Assembly: GCA_014621425.1 (NCBI GenBank)
Contig: JAANBB010000316.1
Coordinates: forward strand, 1-48,345
Source of the DNA: Cylindrodendrum hubeiense
Lineage: Eukaryota; Ascomycota; Sordariomycetes; Hypocreales; Nectriaceae
Direction of reading: 5' to 3'
DNA: 48,345 bases
Position numbers and translations under genes: made by a program. Positions 11,789 to 24,336 of the stretch are shown here, in pieces; within the stretch, counting starts at the first letter, position 1, and each line of letters starts with the position of its first letter. The notes beneath the pieces are model-generated. The model saw nothing but the letters and a program-made list of their open reading frames with translations, was not told where the DNA came from and did not search any database.

Positions 11789-13114
11789 GAAATCCCCCTT
11801 ACTGCAATATTAGTACGACTTATATCTAACATGTTCCTAAGATCAGCCGCCCAACGCAAGGGTGTCGACGACGCCTGAACATACAGAGGCGCCAGTGGCT
11901 CACGGCCGTGTAACCCGTTCTCGTTGCGCATGTTGATCTGATCGGGAGGTCTCATTCTCTCTTCTCGCATAGGTAACAAGTTTTCCCGCTGGGTAGCATA
12001 TCAAATATCCAACCAATCCTTTGGTTGCTACATTGACACTTGTCTGCCCATACGCTGAAAAACACAAGTACAAAGACATGTTTGATTCGAAAAAGGAAGC
12101 ATCATGCCATGTTATTCGTAATGACGATGTGACCCCTGTTTGCAAGACAGAGGATACTCTTCCCCTTGCCCCTTTGCGAAGAACTTCAGCAAATGCGGCC
12201 GCACAGCGACGTTCGACACTGCCAAGGCCACCCAGACAAATGTCGACCCTGCACACAAGTTTCCGCGCGGAGAAGGGCGATTTATGTTATTAGCATGCGC
12301 CCATGTTCGCGGAATCTACTCGATGGGTTGATGAACCGCGCAAAGACATAGATACGATCGCATAGGTTAACCCTGAACAGAGTCGAATCCATAGTGGAGG
12401 TCGAGCACACGGCATGATGCCATTCCAAAACCCCCCATCTCGGTTGTGTAAGGCGCGCAAAGATAGGCTGCGATGATTATGACGCAACCATTGGTTTTAT
12501 TAGATGGGTTTTTGCAATCAACTCCGGGTGAGCTTACGTAGAGGGTTCTTGATCTGTCCGAGTGGAGCGAATACTTGCAGGTAGGTAGCAACCCCCCCAC
12601 CTCTTGTAATCGGGTAAGATAAGCCTCGAGGCGAAGCGATTCCAGGTCTCCGATTCCAGGTCTCACTCAAATGGGGTTGTTCCCATCGAGGCAGCAATGC
12701 CAGCTTACAATAGGATTTAGACTACCAGTATTACGCCATTTGTCCAGAAGCCATTCTACGGTAGTAACTAATATAGAAGACACCACGTCGTCAAACATAG
12801 GAGGAAGGCGGGTGTTTCGTGTGGCGGGGCGATCTCAACATCAGCAGCATCCCATCCTGCAGGACCGCCTCCAACAGAAACTCAGCCCTTAAGAGGCGTC
12901 AGGGGCGCCAAACAGCGCAAATGCTATTTCCGGGACCATGGCGGCTTGGAAGGGAGACAAGATGGCACCCAGAGGACACCGATTGGCCAGGGGGCTGGTT
13001 GCGCTGGGCTTGGTTTCTGTTGGCCTAGGCGCTTGCAACGGCTGGACAGGATTCAGCTATGGCGGTGCCCCTTCTGGGTACGGCGATCGGAACCTGCCTG
13101 TCTGCCTACCTCTA

Positions 13115-13168
13115 TGGTGCGCCTGGTGCGTCTGGTGCGTCTGGTGCGTCTGGTGCGTCTGGTGCGTC
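13115..13168. repeat. Six tandem copies of a 9-base unit TGGTGCGTC
   Basis: Six head-to-tail copies; the first differs by one base (TGGTGCGCC). The unit length is a multiple of three, so all frames across it stay open and give Val-Trp-Cys or Gly-Ala-Ser repeats. I regard it as a non-coding minisatellite. Confidence 0.9.
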
Positions 13169-13326
13169 TCCGTTGCAATCAATCGGTCACCCGAAATGGA
13201 CACATTTTCGTCATGGCACATGGAGGCGGGGAAGCCGGTTACGCTTGCGTGCGTTTGAGCGGGTGCGCGAGGGTGGGTGAGAGTGCGAACCACGCTAACG
13301 CACATGACGTTGTTCCAGAACAAATA

Positions 13327-13382
13327 CCATCCACCGCCAGCCATCCACCGCCAGCCATCCACAGCCATCCACAGCCATCCAG
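13327..13382. repeat. Two-stage tandem repeat of CCATCCACNG units
   Basis: Two copies of the 14-base unit CCATCCACCGCCAG are followed by two copies of the 10-base unit CCATCCACAG and a partial copy. It looks like a repeat that shortened its unit by losing CCGC. It lies in non-coding DNA about 160 bases from the 9-base array. Confidence 0.85.
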
Positions 13383-16300
13383 CCTCCAGTCCACTGGAGC
13401 GCTGGCAGAATCAAGGGGCATGTGAAATTATAGCGCATGTGTACCAGCCGCCTCAGCGCAGGTGCTACCGTGCTAGAGACGGCCGCTGCAGAAGCGCCGC
13501 CCGAACGACGCCACACGCGATAGCCAATGTCGACTCGATCGACTCCGAGAGCGGGGACCGTTGGGGAAGCAAGCGTCTGGCTTGGCTCGGGTCGGTGTAG
13601 CTAGCAATGCCGAATCGTAAAACAAAAAAGGCGCGCCATGTCGGGCTGCGGCACTCAACAACAGGTCATTCGGGCCCAGCGCTGGCTGATGATGGCACAG
13701 GATAGAAGAAACGGCAAGTCAGAGCGCCAGCCACTACACACTACACACGACACACGACACACGACACTGCTCGACGACGGCCGGCGAGTCGGACAGGCGG
13801 ACAGCCGGGCAGGCGGACAGCCAGCCAGTATGCACCTTTGGTCATGTTCGGGGCCCGTGAGAGCCACTGCTACCGCAGTCAATATGTAGAGCACTCGACA
13901 ACGGACCGACTGGGACGCGGGGGGATGCGTGTGATAGGATACCAGCGTCGTGGTTGGGGACTCGGGGCCGGGTGATTGGTGATGTGAGCAGGTTACGGGG
14001 GAGGCGGCGGCGCGAGGCAACCCCACACTTTGTCACCTCTCGCATCATCGAACATGGCTGGGGAGAAGGTACCGGGGACGGGCAGGGTCTGTCATCTAGC
14101 ATCTCCAGCTACTGGTTGTCATGCTGCCGTCGCGTTTGGCGGGAGGTGGGATGTCGGATTGCAGGTTGGCCTCCTCTGTTGAATTTCCTGCGTATGACGG
14201 CGAATTGCTCATGTTGAAGGGACGAATGAACAGGTACAGCACAGCGCAGCTTGGTGGAGAGCCATCCCTGTGGAAGACATGGACAGGGAGCATCAATTAA
14301 GCAGGTCGCTGCCCGCTCCAGGCCGACGACGCTGCAGGGAGAGCGGCGGATGCCCGACTGAGGATAAGGGCCAGGTCACTGACTACCTACTCTGAGCAGA
14401 GTCCTAGATTCTCCCAGCCCACGACTGTCAGAATCGGTTCAATAGAGCTGGAGATGCAAGGACCGGGGTGACACGGCGCCTCTTTCCACAGATGGTGTGC
14501 CTTGCCGCGCCCTTGAGGCCCTGAGGGCGCACGTTGCCTGCAGGAGTTGGCCGCATTTCCTCCTCGTGCAGCCGATGGTGGCGAGACCTGGCAGACAGCT
14601 ACAGCCAGACAGCCAGACAACCAGACAACCAGGCGGCAGCCAAACAGCCCGGCGGCATGGGAGCGCCGAAGCGACGATAGGTCATGTGGGGGAGGATGGG
14701 AGATCACGGTAGGTGGTGGAGGAACCGGCGAGGATGAGCACCGACATTTCCCACCAAGCAACGATCGCCTCGTAACGCCTCATGTGCCTCCTCTCTGGAG
14801 CCCAACAACTGCGTCCTGGATGTGTACCTCCGGTCCGAGGCTTGCCCTGTCCTGATCTATCCGGCTTTATGGAGGATCTTCGGCTTCGTGTATTTGGGTT
14901 TCTCCTCGTTCGGTCCCTGTGCCTGTTGAGCCTAGCTGCATCTACGATCGACCTAGCCCAGACTGCGGCTTACTGACTGACCCATACTGACTGACCCATA
15001 AGTCTGGTAGGTTCTTGGGAGGCAACGTCGATTGCGGTACTACAAGTACGTACATCGGGATCGTCACTGGCAGAGCAAGCCGAGCTATGTTTGCCCAGAG
15101 AGCACAGAGTCTGTGGGTGATGATCTACAGGCCAAAGCCGCCAGGTTCATACAATAGGCTGCATCCGCGCCGGTTTTGATCGAGAGAAACGCACCCGGCT
15201 TGGCATCCATGGATTACCGCGCCGCATCAACGGGTTTCCCTAGCCGTCCCCCAGCTTGTTGAGGTGACATCTCTCGCTCGTCGCCGGTTAAAATCAGTCC
15301 CCAATCCCCAACGCCCCCTCCTCCTCGGCAGCCAGAAGAGCAGATTCTTCATCGTTCTGGTCGCCAGGTTGTGGCGCCGTGGTTTAGCGCGTCGCCTTAC
15401 AGTTGACTCGTGCAGCCAGCCAACCCAGCCTGCCTTACTCGGAGGGCACAAATGTCGCCGGCCGGGATCCATCTTCCTGAGTGCGAATTGTGGTCCCGCT
15501 GCCGAGACCAAATCGGCGGAGCACACACGCACACGCATTAGTGAGCAGTGGAAAGAAGACGGGAGAGGAGGCCCCGGAAACGGGCATTGCTCGAGAGGCA
15601 GAGGTTGACTTGATATGTCAGCCATCATGTGAGAGATGATCAGGTCAGGTCAGTCTTGGAGGAAACACCCAATTTACCCGACCGATCCCATTCAAGCCAC
15701 TGCCACTCCTCCCTCGTGTGCCGGAGGAGGTCGGTACACACGGTTGTTGGTTCAAGTCGGAGAGGGTCAAGCACAAGCACAAGCAAGCACGGGCATGGCA
15801 TGGCGTCCAACGATCCGAGAACCGCCTGCTAGTTACCAGGTCAGTAGCAGGCACCTAGGGTTCTGGGCACCTGGGCACCTAGGTAGGTAGGTTGGCACTG
15901 TACCCAACTTGATCCGTAGGGTTCTTGTCCCAGGGCTCGACTACTAACTAGTTCGCTTACCACTGAACCCCGAGTCTACTGCACTCGCGCTTCTAGCTGC
16001 TGCGGTTCCTGCTGCTGCTGGCTGCCGCTGCGATGCTGCCAGTCTTCTCGTTCGTCCAGCCCTCCGCATCCATGCCCCAACCCATGCCCCAACCCATGCT
16101 GATACCCCGGCCCCCATGGCTGCCAGTACCTCGTGGCCATGCCTCTCAAGTGTCCCAACCCTCGTCATCATGGCCGCGCCCAGCCAATAGGCCCCTCGCC
16201 CGCCTGGGCCCGGATGGAACCACCGCCCGACGACCTTCCTTTACCCATCCGTCGGCCCCCAGGGCCCCCCAGGGGGCCCCCACCACACCACACCGCGCTC

Positions 16301-16770
16301 CACCGCGCTCCCCCTCTGGCTCTCTCCTCCCAGTGGAGAGCTGGGGATGGGGCTCCCCACTGGCTGACACGCTCGCAGAGGTGTCCGGCTGCTTGGGCTA
16401 AGGTGCCAAGGGCCAAGGTACATACTACGTACATTGCCTGTGTTTGCGCCTCTCCGCTGCCTCTGAGTCCTGCTGCCCTGCTGCCGGGAGTCTCGCTCCC
16501 CCCGTCCTCTGCTCGGGGGTGGCCCACCATACCCACCACCCACTGCCCACTGCCCACTAGGGGCCTTTGGGGGCCTGCCCAGGCAAACTGGGGTCGCGTC
16601 GCCCATTGCGTCGCCCATTGCAGCCCTCTGCAGCCCGCTGCAGCCCACTCCGCAACTGCAGCATCCCCGTCCCTCCCATCCAAGCCCCGGAGCGCCCAGA
16701 GACAGTAAGGGGAGGGAGGGTTGGTGGTGAGGTCCCTCGCTTCTGCCCAGCTTCCATCTTCAGTCTCGCT

Positions 16771-16820
16771 CGGTGTCGCCCAGTATCGCCCAGTATCGCT
16801 CAGTATCGCTCAGCATCTCC
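16771..16820. repeat. Five copies of a 10-base unit CAGTATCGCC
   Basis: Units CGGTGTCGCC, CAGTATCGCC, CAGTATCGCT, CAGTATCGCT and CAGCATCTCC follow each other exactly every 10 bases. The outer copies have diverged more than the inner ones. It lies about 840 bases upstream of the creB start, in the presumed promoter or leader. Confidence 0.85.
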
Positions 16821-17659
16821 AGAGCCGCCGTCTCGCCGGGCAATTCACAATCACAAACCCGCACAGCCAGCCAGCGCCTTGCCCCTTCTAAATATACCAT
16901 GTCCGCCTGCTCCGCTCCGCACTGCACTACCACCGCTGCCTTGCCCTGCCTACGCTCCGCCTTGCCTTGTCCTCCATGGCGCCCGGGGCCTGTTGTACCT
17001 ACAGACTGCGCTAGACGTACCACCACACCCAACTGTAACGCCCACTATTCCCAGTAACCACTTCCCCCCCTCTTCCCCCAGGTTCAAGCCTGGACACCCG
17101 AACAGACCATCCCTCCCGCCACCACTACACCACTACCACCTACACTCCCACCTACTGTACGCTCCCACCTACCCTACCACGTACATCGGCCTGCGACCTG
17201 AGCTACCGACCTACCTCCTCTTGCGCATCCTCCTCCTGCCTCTCTATCTCTCTTCCTCTCGCATCCCATCCGCCCTCCTCTTTCAACCCGTTCCGTCGTC
17301 CTCGCCCCCCCTCAACCCAGCGCCTGTACCTCTCTCTCTGCCTGCCGCCAGCCCAGACCATCGGTTCAGTCCGGCACTATCGCGTCCACGCCACAAGTCT
17401 CGCGCCTCGCCCTCGCCCCGTCGGCAATCCAGCGACCGAAGCACCTCGTTCCGCGGCGATCTCTCGCATCGTGCACTCGACAACTCGACTTCACTACCCG
17501 TCGCCAACGCCCTTTCGCATGACCCACGGCCCCAATTGCGACCATCCCCGCTGAGCTGGTGCCGCCCAGCTCCTGCGGTCGGCCGACCTCGTCCCCAGCC
17601 TGGCTCGGTAGCCCACTGGCTGCTTCCGCGCCCATCTCCGACGACATCCCGACGCCGAA

Positions 17660-20150
17660 ATGGCCGGCTTCTTCAACAAGATCAAGGGCTCCGGCACGGT
17701 GCGTCGCAACTCCCTGCCCTCCCGCTCCCGCTCCCCTCGCAATTTACGAACCCATCGACCGATCCTCTCCATCCCTCCTCCTTTGCGCCAAGACATCCGA
17801 CCGTTACTGACAAAATACCGCTCCGGTCACAGGCCTCCTCAACTCCATCCAAGGATGCCATCTCCAAGAAGAAGGAAGAGCCTGTGCTCGACCTTACCCC
17901 CTTAGAGAAGATGCTCCAGAACGCCGGTCCTTTGCGCGAAGATGGCACTGACCGATTCTTTGGCCTCGAGAACGTATGTCCCAGTCACTCCCGCCCGCCC
18001 AATCCTCCAATGTCCTGAGCCTCGTTGAACTGACTTGCCATTTAGTTTGGGAATACATGGTATGAAGTCTAATGTGGCCGCCACCTCGTATGCCCGCCAT
18101 GCTGACCCTCTCTAGCTACTGCAACTCTATTGTCCAGGCCCTCTTCTACTCTGAGTCGTTTCGCGAAAACGTCGTCAGGTATCCGCCTTATTCGCCTTCC
18201 GACACCCCCAACGGCACACGTCCCAAAGTCAATGTCACCATCAGACCGCCTCCTCCCCCAAATCCTGCGGCCCAGCCACCCAAGCAGAAGGGCCTCAGCA
18301 CCTCCCAAGTGATCAAGCAGAGACAGGCCATGAACCATCAGCTACCAGGCCAAGTGGGCGTCCGACCAGAAGACAAGCCCGACACCCCCGAGTATAAGAA
18401 GAAGCAGGCCATGCTCAAGGGCCCTATTCTCGAGTTGGCGCAGGAGAACTCAGCAGCGTACGGGATGGACGAGTCCACTTTCACGGGCCTCAAGGACATC
18501 TTCTTGGCTCTCATGGAGAGTAACACCCACACTGGTGTCCTAAGCCCTCAGCGGTTTCTTGAGATCTTCAAACGCGACAACGAAATGTTCCGGAACTCAA
18601 TGCACCAGGATGCTCACGAATTCTACGGCTTGGTGTTGAATGATGTCATCGCCAACGTCGAAGCAACGGCCCGGAAAATGCAACTCCAACTTGAGGATGG
18701 TTTAGCGCAGTCGGTTGAAACCGCATTGGGAGCGGCCGTGGTCAACCAAGCTTCGGGGGTTCGCTCCCCAGGGACTGGTTGGGTCCACGACATTTTTGAA
18801 GGTGTCTTGACGTCAGAAACCAAGTGTTTGACATGCGAGACAGCATCACAGCGAGATGAAACATTCCTTGATCTCTCTATTGATCTGGAAGAACACTCCT
18901 CCGTCACATCTTGCTTACGAAAATTCTCTGCGGAAGAAATGCTCTGCGAGCGAAACAAGTTTCATTGTGACCACTGCGGTGGTCTCCAGGAGGCGGAAAA
19001 GCGAATGAAAGTGAAGCGTCTTCCGAAGGTTCTCACCCTGCATTTGAAGCGGTTCAAGTACACCGAGGACTACAGTCGATTGCAGAAGCTCTTTCATCGG
19101 GTCGTCTATCCTTACCACCTGCGTATGTTCAATACTACCGATGACGCAGCCGACCCGGATCGTTTGTACGAGTTGTATGCCGTGGTAGTCCACATTGGCG
19201 GCAACGCCTATCACGGCCACTACGTCTCCATCATCAAGACCAAGGACCGCGGGTGGGTCTTGTTCGATGATGAGATGGTTGAGCCCGTGGACAAGCACTT
19301 TGTACGCAACTTTTTCGGTGACAAGCCGGGAATGGCCACGGCATACGTTCTCTTCTACCAGGAAACCACATTTGAGAAGGTTAGAGAGGAGCAAGAGAAG
19401 GAAGGAATGGAGGAAGTCAAGCTCGCCAACGAGGCGGCAAACCTAGCCCAGGAAAACGGCGACAGGACAGAATCCTCGCCTCTGAAGCGGCAGATGACAC
19501 AGCCTATTTCCCCCATGCAGGAGCAGGAGTCATTCGCAAGCCTGGCCCACGCTACCACCGCCCCCGTCATGCCATCAACGGCTCCAATCGTTCCCGTCGT
19601 AACCCATGAGCCTCCGGTTCCCCTGATTCCGGTAGCGACCTCGAACGGGCTGCGCAGGTCAGAAACTACGAAAGAGGACGCCAAGTCGAAGGAGGACAAG
19701 AAGCGTGAGAAGAAGCAACGTGAGGCTGTAGAGAAGGCTGAGAAGCAGGCTGAGAAGGAGAGGGAGAAGGAGAGAGAGAAACAAGCCAAGCTTGACGAGA
19801 AGAAACGCCGAGAGGAACAATCCAAGATCCTGCAGGCACGGCGGGTCGAACAAGATGATCTACAGAAAGTCCTGGAGGCCAGCAAGAAGTCGGCGGCACA
19901 GGAAGACGACGTTCGGAAGAAGGAGAACGGCTCAGCGCACTCGTCAAGTTTCCTGGACCGGTCCAAACGTGGCAGCAAGTCAATGTCGAAGAAGAGCTTC
20001 GGCCTCTTCCACCACAAAGATAAAACGACGGCCCAAGCCCTGGGCACGTCGCAGAACGGTGACGCACACGACAGACACGAGAAGCTCAAGGATCGGCTTA
20101 GTTTTGGTCTGGGGCGGAAAAAGAGCACCAACCTGCTCTCCTCGACATAG
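17660..20150 (+). CDS. creB: Ubiquitin carboxyl-terminal hydrolase CreB (USP family)
   Basis: Exons 17660-17698, 17833-17973, 18046-18059 and 18116-20150 join to 742 residues. CreB-type deubiquitinases, with the WD40 partner CreC, act in carbon catabolite repression of filamentous fungi. The Cys box FGNTCYCNS (catalytic Cys about residue 65) is split: a 14-nt exon encodes FGNT and two bases of the Cys codon. The His box [11 protein letters not shown] has its catalytic His near residue 433, followed by WVLFDDE. Two CxxC pairs (CLTC, CDHC) form the zinc site of the fingers domain. QDAHEF is the conserved Gln-Asp box. From about residue 585 to 650 the chain is a Lys/Glu-rich coiled coil, then a basic Ser-rich tail. 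Orthology rests on the start TPLEKML and the domain plan of Aspergillus CreB. The leader is unusually long and C/T-rich. Confidence 0.93.
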
Positions 20151-20863
20151 CACTTTTCTTCATTTTTGCATGGCATATTGAAAGGGACGCGAAGCTATTT
20201 CTCATTTGAGACCTGGGTTGTACGGATGGATGGCAGGATATACATTTGCAAGCTTCCACCACAGCAAAGGACAAAAGATGGACGGGAGCACACAGCATCA
20301 GACAGCGTTTTTCTCAACACGTGCTCTTTCCTCGGAATAATTTCAACAGATGTTATCAGCTTAGGGGTGGCCAAGTGGTTCTGCATCACGGTTGGGAGTC
20401 GGAGCATGAGAGGCGACTGTCGACTTTGGAGCACTGGTGTGGCCAGGTGTGTGGGTGGAGTGGACAGCGTGGCGGCTGGGTTGAATTAATCATTTGGAGC
20501 GAGCCTCTTTTTGAACGGCATCGGGTGCCAATTGCGTCGGTGTGGTGGCTGTATTATAACGGAAGCTCCGGCCAGGCGTTTGTGACTGGCTGGTTGAAGA
20601 CAAGATGAAGACAAGATGAAGATGAAGACATGATGCTCAGGCAGAGCTTGGGACCCTGCGTATTACCCGTTCATATGTCTCATCCCTTGACGGCTCGACA
20701 AGCTAACATTGATGACTGATATGCCCCATACCAAGTAGCAAAGACTCCTACGCCGCTAGCCGTGAATCATTTCATAATACAACTCCGTCGGATGCCCACG
20801 CTCCATTGATGCCTAGAGGGGTGTGTACCCGTGTCCTTTTTGCTACCGCGCCCAAACACCCGC
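20151..20863. other. Convergent intergenic region between creB and YOS1
   Basis: This holds the 3' flanks of two converging genes. I see no coding or RNA gene. A short AAGACAAGATG repeat occurs near 20597-20625. Confidence 0.55.
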
Positions 20864-21394
20864 TTAACCCAGCACAAGCTCGTAGATAATAATGATTGTG
20901 TTGACAAATATCAAGGGGACTGCCATGTTGAAAGGTGTCAGTAACAGAGCATCAGGGTGGTGGCGTATGTCGTGTAAGGGAGGGTCGAGCAGGAACGGTG
21001 GGACGTACGTCGCATAATGGTTCGGACGCTGGCGATGAGATGGATGATCTTGGCTTTGATGCTCGCATCGGCGCCGGAGCCGAAGGCTGGATCATAAGAA
21101 GCGGGCGAGAGGTTGACTAGGGAGGAGCGCAAGAGACGTTAGGAGCTGGTTATTGAGGCGTGCGGGGCGGAGGGAGAAGGCGTACTGCGCGCGAGGAAGC
21201 GGTCTTCTGAGAGGATGGCCACGGCGTTGACGAGCAGCTGCGAGAGGTGTTATTGACGAGGCCACGCACGGGGGGGGCAGGATGGTGGTGGGTTCATACA
21301 ATGGCAACTAGGAGGAGCTTGGAGTTAGCGAAGCGCACGAGACGGCAGGCGGGAGGGAATGCGTACTGTAGAGGAAGTTGCCGAAGAACAACAT
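20864..21394 (-). CDS. YOS1: Yos1/IER3IP1-like ER-Golgi membrane protein, five exons
   Basis: Minus-strand exons 21394-21367, 21307-21300 (8 nt), 21237-21186, 21116-21009 and 20919-20864 join to 83 residues. Yos1 associates with Yip1 and Yif1 and is needed for ER-to-Golgi vesicle transport. The product starts MLFFGNFLYIAILLVNAVAI, a hydrophobic segment followed by LSEDRFLAR, the family hallmark. It then has IKAKIIHLIASVRTIMR and a second membrane segment, PLIFVNTIIIIYELVLG. The usual family length is about 80-90. Each intron has a GT-AG border and a branch-like motif (GCTAAC, CTAAC or CTGAC) before the acceptor. The 8-nt exon supplies Ile-Ala-Ile across the first membrane segment. No single frame covers the gene, so it is easily missed. 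It diverges from ALG12 over a 450-base promoter. Confidence 0.88.
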
Positions 21395-21846
21395 GACGGG
21401 CGACGGTGTTGAGGGACTACCGCTCGCGGTGGGAGGAAGGGAGAGAGCGCGGACGGCTTGCGATGGGCGGTTGCGAAGGGGCGACGTGGGCGCAGCGGCG
21501 GCGGCGATGACATGTGGTAACTATAGGTATGTATAGCGAGCTTGGTGGTTTGGCGGGCGGCTGCGTGGTGGGTGCGCCGGCGGATGGTTGCGCCGATCCG
21601 ACGACGACCCGAGAGACGTGCAGCTTACACGTCGACGCCGTCTCGCAACTCCCTGGCTGTGTACACTCGCTCTCTGGATTGTCGTGCAGTTCTTTTTTGC
21701 GGGCATGAAGAGGAACTCGTAAAAGCGATTGGAGATTTCAATCCATCCTGCTCGTCGTTTCTTTCGCTGCGTGTTCGTTGCTGGAAAGCCGGTCTGTAGG
21801 CAGGGAGCTCGCTCTCAACACCACCAAGCTGCCCATCTCACTCATC
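21395..21846. promoter_or_regulatory. Shared divergent promoter of YOS1 and ALG12
   Basis: The 452 bases between two divergent start codons must hold both promoters. The pairing is plausible functionally, since both products serve the secretory pathway. I cannot name specific binding sites. Confidence 0.55.
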
Positions 21847-23651
21847 ATGGCGTCCAAAACGACGTCCGCAGGTAAGCTCACTCACCCCCGGCCCTCTCTC
21901 TCCGAAGACCACAATCCACTGACTCGCTTCAAATCCAAAGACGTCATCTTGGCGTCCCTCCTCTTCACCATCCCCCTGCTCCACCTGCTGCTCTCGCCTT
22001 ACACCAAAGTCGAGGAGTCGTTCAACCTGCAGGCGGCTCACGACATCCTCGTCTACGGCACGCCCACCGCCGGTGACGTGCACGCGCGCCTGGCGCACAC
22101 CTACGACCACTTCACGTTCCCCGGCGCCGTGCCGCGCACCTTCCTCGGCGCCGTGCTGCTCTCCGGCCTCGGCCAGCCGCTCGTCGCCGTCGTCGGCTTC
22201 CAGCATGCGCAGCTCGTCGTCAGGGGCCTGCTGGGCGCCCTCAACGCCACGGCGCTGCTGGTGATGCGGAACTCGCTGCGCGCCGCTTTTGGGAAAGGCG
22301 TGGCCAACTGGTGGGTTGTTCTGCTGGTCGGTCAGTTTCATGTCAACTACTACCTCTCGCGGACGCTGCCCAACATGTACGCCTTTGGTCTGAGTAAGTC
22401 GATTATTCCCCGTACCCCTGACACAACCAAGAGAGACATATTGACAAATCCTCTTCAGCAACTCTCGCTTCGGCATTCCTCCTGCCCCAGCTCGACTCCC
22501 GGAGATCTCTCCTCCGCCGGAAGCAGGCCATCGCTCTTTTCATCCTGGCCGGAGTCATCTTCCGCTCTGAGATCGCCCTCCTGCTCATCACCACGGCCCT
22601 CTACTTGCTCGTCAGCCAACGTACCACGGTGCTCGCCCTTATCCCCGTCTCCCTGGGCTCCTTTATCACCGCCCTCGTCATCTCCGTGCCCATCGACTCG
22701 TATTTCTGGCAGCGGCCGCTCTGGCCGGAGCTCGCCGGCTTCTACTACAACGCCATCCTCGGCTCCTCGTCCGACTGGGGCGTCTCGCCCTGGCACTACT
22801 ACTTCACCTCGGCCCTGCCGCGTCTCTTGCTGAACCCGCTCGCGCCGCTGCTCATCCTCGTTGCGCTCTTTCAGCCGGGAACATCCCGCGCCACTCGCGC
22901 ACTCGTCATCCCGAACCTCCTCTACGTCGCCATCTACTCCCTCCAGCCGCACAAGGAAGCCCGTTTCATCTTCTACGTCGTCCCATCCCTCACGGCCGCC
23001 GCCGCCCTCGGCGCCAACTTCATCTCCTCCCGCGCCTCCAAGTCATTCGTCTACGGCGCTGCCTCCCTCATCCTCGTCCTCTCTGTCCTTGGATCATTGG
23101 TGGCCAGCGTCGGCATGCTGCTCCTCTCTTCCCTCAACTACCCCGGCGGTGACGCCCTCGCGCAGCTCCAGGTCCTCGCCCGCAACGACCCCGCCCCCGT
23201 CGTCCAAGTCCACGCCGACGTCCTCACATGCATGACCGGCCTGACTCTCTTCGGCCAGAACCCAGGTGGCCACTCTGTTGCCCTCGACCTCCCGCTGCCG
23301 CAAAATTCCGATGCCCCAGTCTTACTCTTCGACAAGACCGAGTCCAGCCACCAACTTGAATGGCCACGGTTCTGGGCGCGCTTCGACTACGTTCTGACCG
23401 AGGATACGTCCAAGATTCTGGGACGCTGGGAGGTTATCGGTATTGTCCAGGGCTTCGACGGCGTCGAGTTCCTCAAGCCAGGAAGCCATCCCGCAGGCGA
23501 GCTTAGTGGCGAAGAAACTGAGAGAGTCGTTGGCGTTGGTGCCCAAGTAGCGGCAGTTCGAGACTTTGTAAGAGGATACACAGGCGGTTGGTGGGCTGGC
23601 CCCCGAATGTCACCACGGATCCGCATTCTCAGGCAGGATCGGATAGGTTGA
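21847..23651 (+). CDS. ALG12: Dolichyl-P-Man:Man7GlcNAc2-PP-dolichol alpha-1,6-mannosyltransferase
   Basis: ALG12 adds the eighth mannose to the lipid-linked oligosaccharide in the ER lumen during N-glycan precursor assembly. Exons 21847-21871, 21941-22393 and 22459-23651 give 556 residues. The GT22 features are visible. The N-terminal membrane segment is followed by TKVEESFNLQAAHD, which holds the metal/donor-binding acidic residues, then YDHFTFPGAVPRTF. Later comes the hallmark HKEARF, with its His near residue 324. Many hydrophobic segments follow each other as in multi-pass ER transferases, and the C-terminal third is more hydrophilic. The first intron (21872-21940) is 69 nt, a multiple of three, and has no stop. 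If retained it would insert a hydrophilic stretch before the first membrane segment. Splicing is favoured because of the CTGAC branch motif and the compact N-terminus it gives. Confidence 0.93.
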
Positions 23652-24336
23652 GCATCGTAGATGGATGGGTACGTCATGTATGATAGTCAAGCGTGATATT
23701 GAGTTCCTTTACGAATCAAGAGCGGCATGTACCATCACTTGTCAAAATTACCATAACCAACTTTTTTCTGTGCCTCTCGCTTGCATTCGCATGAGGAAAA
23801 GTCACTGCTATCGTCTCCAAAAGGCGTCCGCATCCACATCCACATCCAATAACCCCAAGCCCAAAAACAACAACAGATACAAGGTGGAGGTAAGGGGAGA
23901 CCTCCAGGCCATCGCCCCGTGCTTCCTGTAACCCAACGCCATGTCGGTTCCGTATGCGTTCCCATCCAGAAAGGCATTCAGTCCGGAGAATTCCCAGATC
24001 CATCCATAATCGACCGCAAACGACTAGGCACAGCACCCATCGAAAGACAATAAGCAATCAAAAACAGCGTAACCAAAAACAATAGGTGAAACAAAAGTCC
24101 CAGCAGCAAGAACCCATGGAGTAAACTCCTCAATCCCTTCTTTCCCTCGTTCCCCCTCTTCCCGGCAAGCGACCTAAGCAAAAGCCGTTCTGTTAAGTCC
24201 CCTGAGACCACGCAGGTCATGTCGCGTGGGGGGGGAGTGAATTATATGATATATAAGCGTTGAGGTGCGGCTGTGTGCAGTATAGGGCCAGCATCGGCAC
24301 TGCGGAGGCAATGACCGATGTCAGTCTCATTTACTC
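23652..24336. other. Convergent intergenic region between ALG12 and adenylate cyclase
   Basis: These are the 3' flanks of two converging genes. The stretch is AT-richer, with a CATCCA repeat near 23831-23849. No gene is supported. Confidence 0.55.

Larger units (their letters stand above)
11789..17659. other. Long gene-poor region, repeat-rich, ending in the creB leader
   Basis: I find no supportable gene in about 5.9 kb. A plus frame at 12021-12293 has a Cys/His pattern faintly like fungal zinc-finger fragments, but this is too weak to call. From about 12900 the DNA becomes GC-rich with many short tandem repeats (13115-13168, 13327-13382, 14600-14640, 16771-16820). From about 16900 it is extremely C/T-rich, consistent with a promoter and long 5' leader of creB. 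Many open frames cross the region because C-rich DNA has few stops; their Pro/Ser/His/Leu composition speaks against coding. Confidence 0.5.
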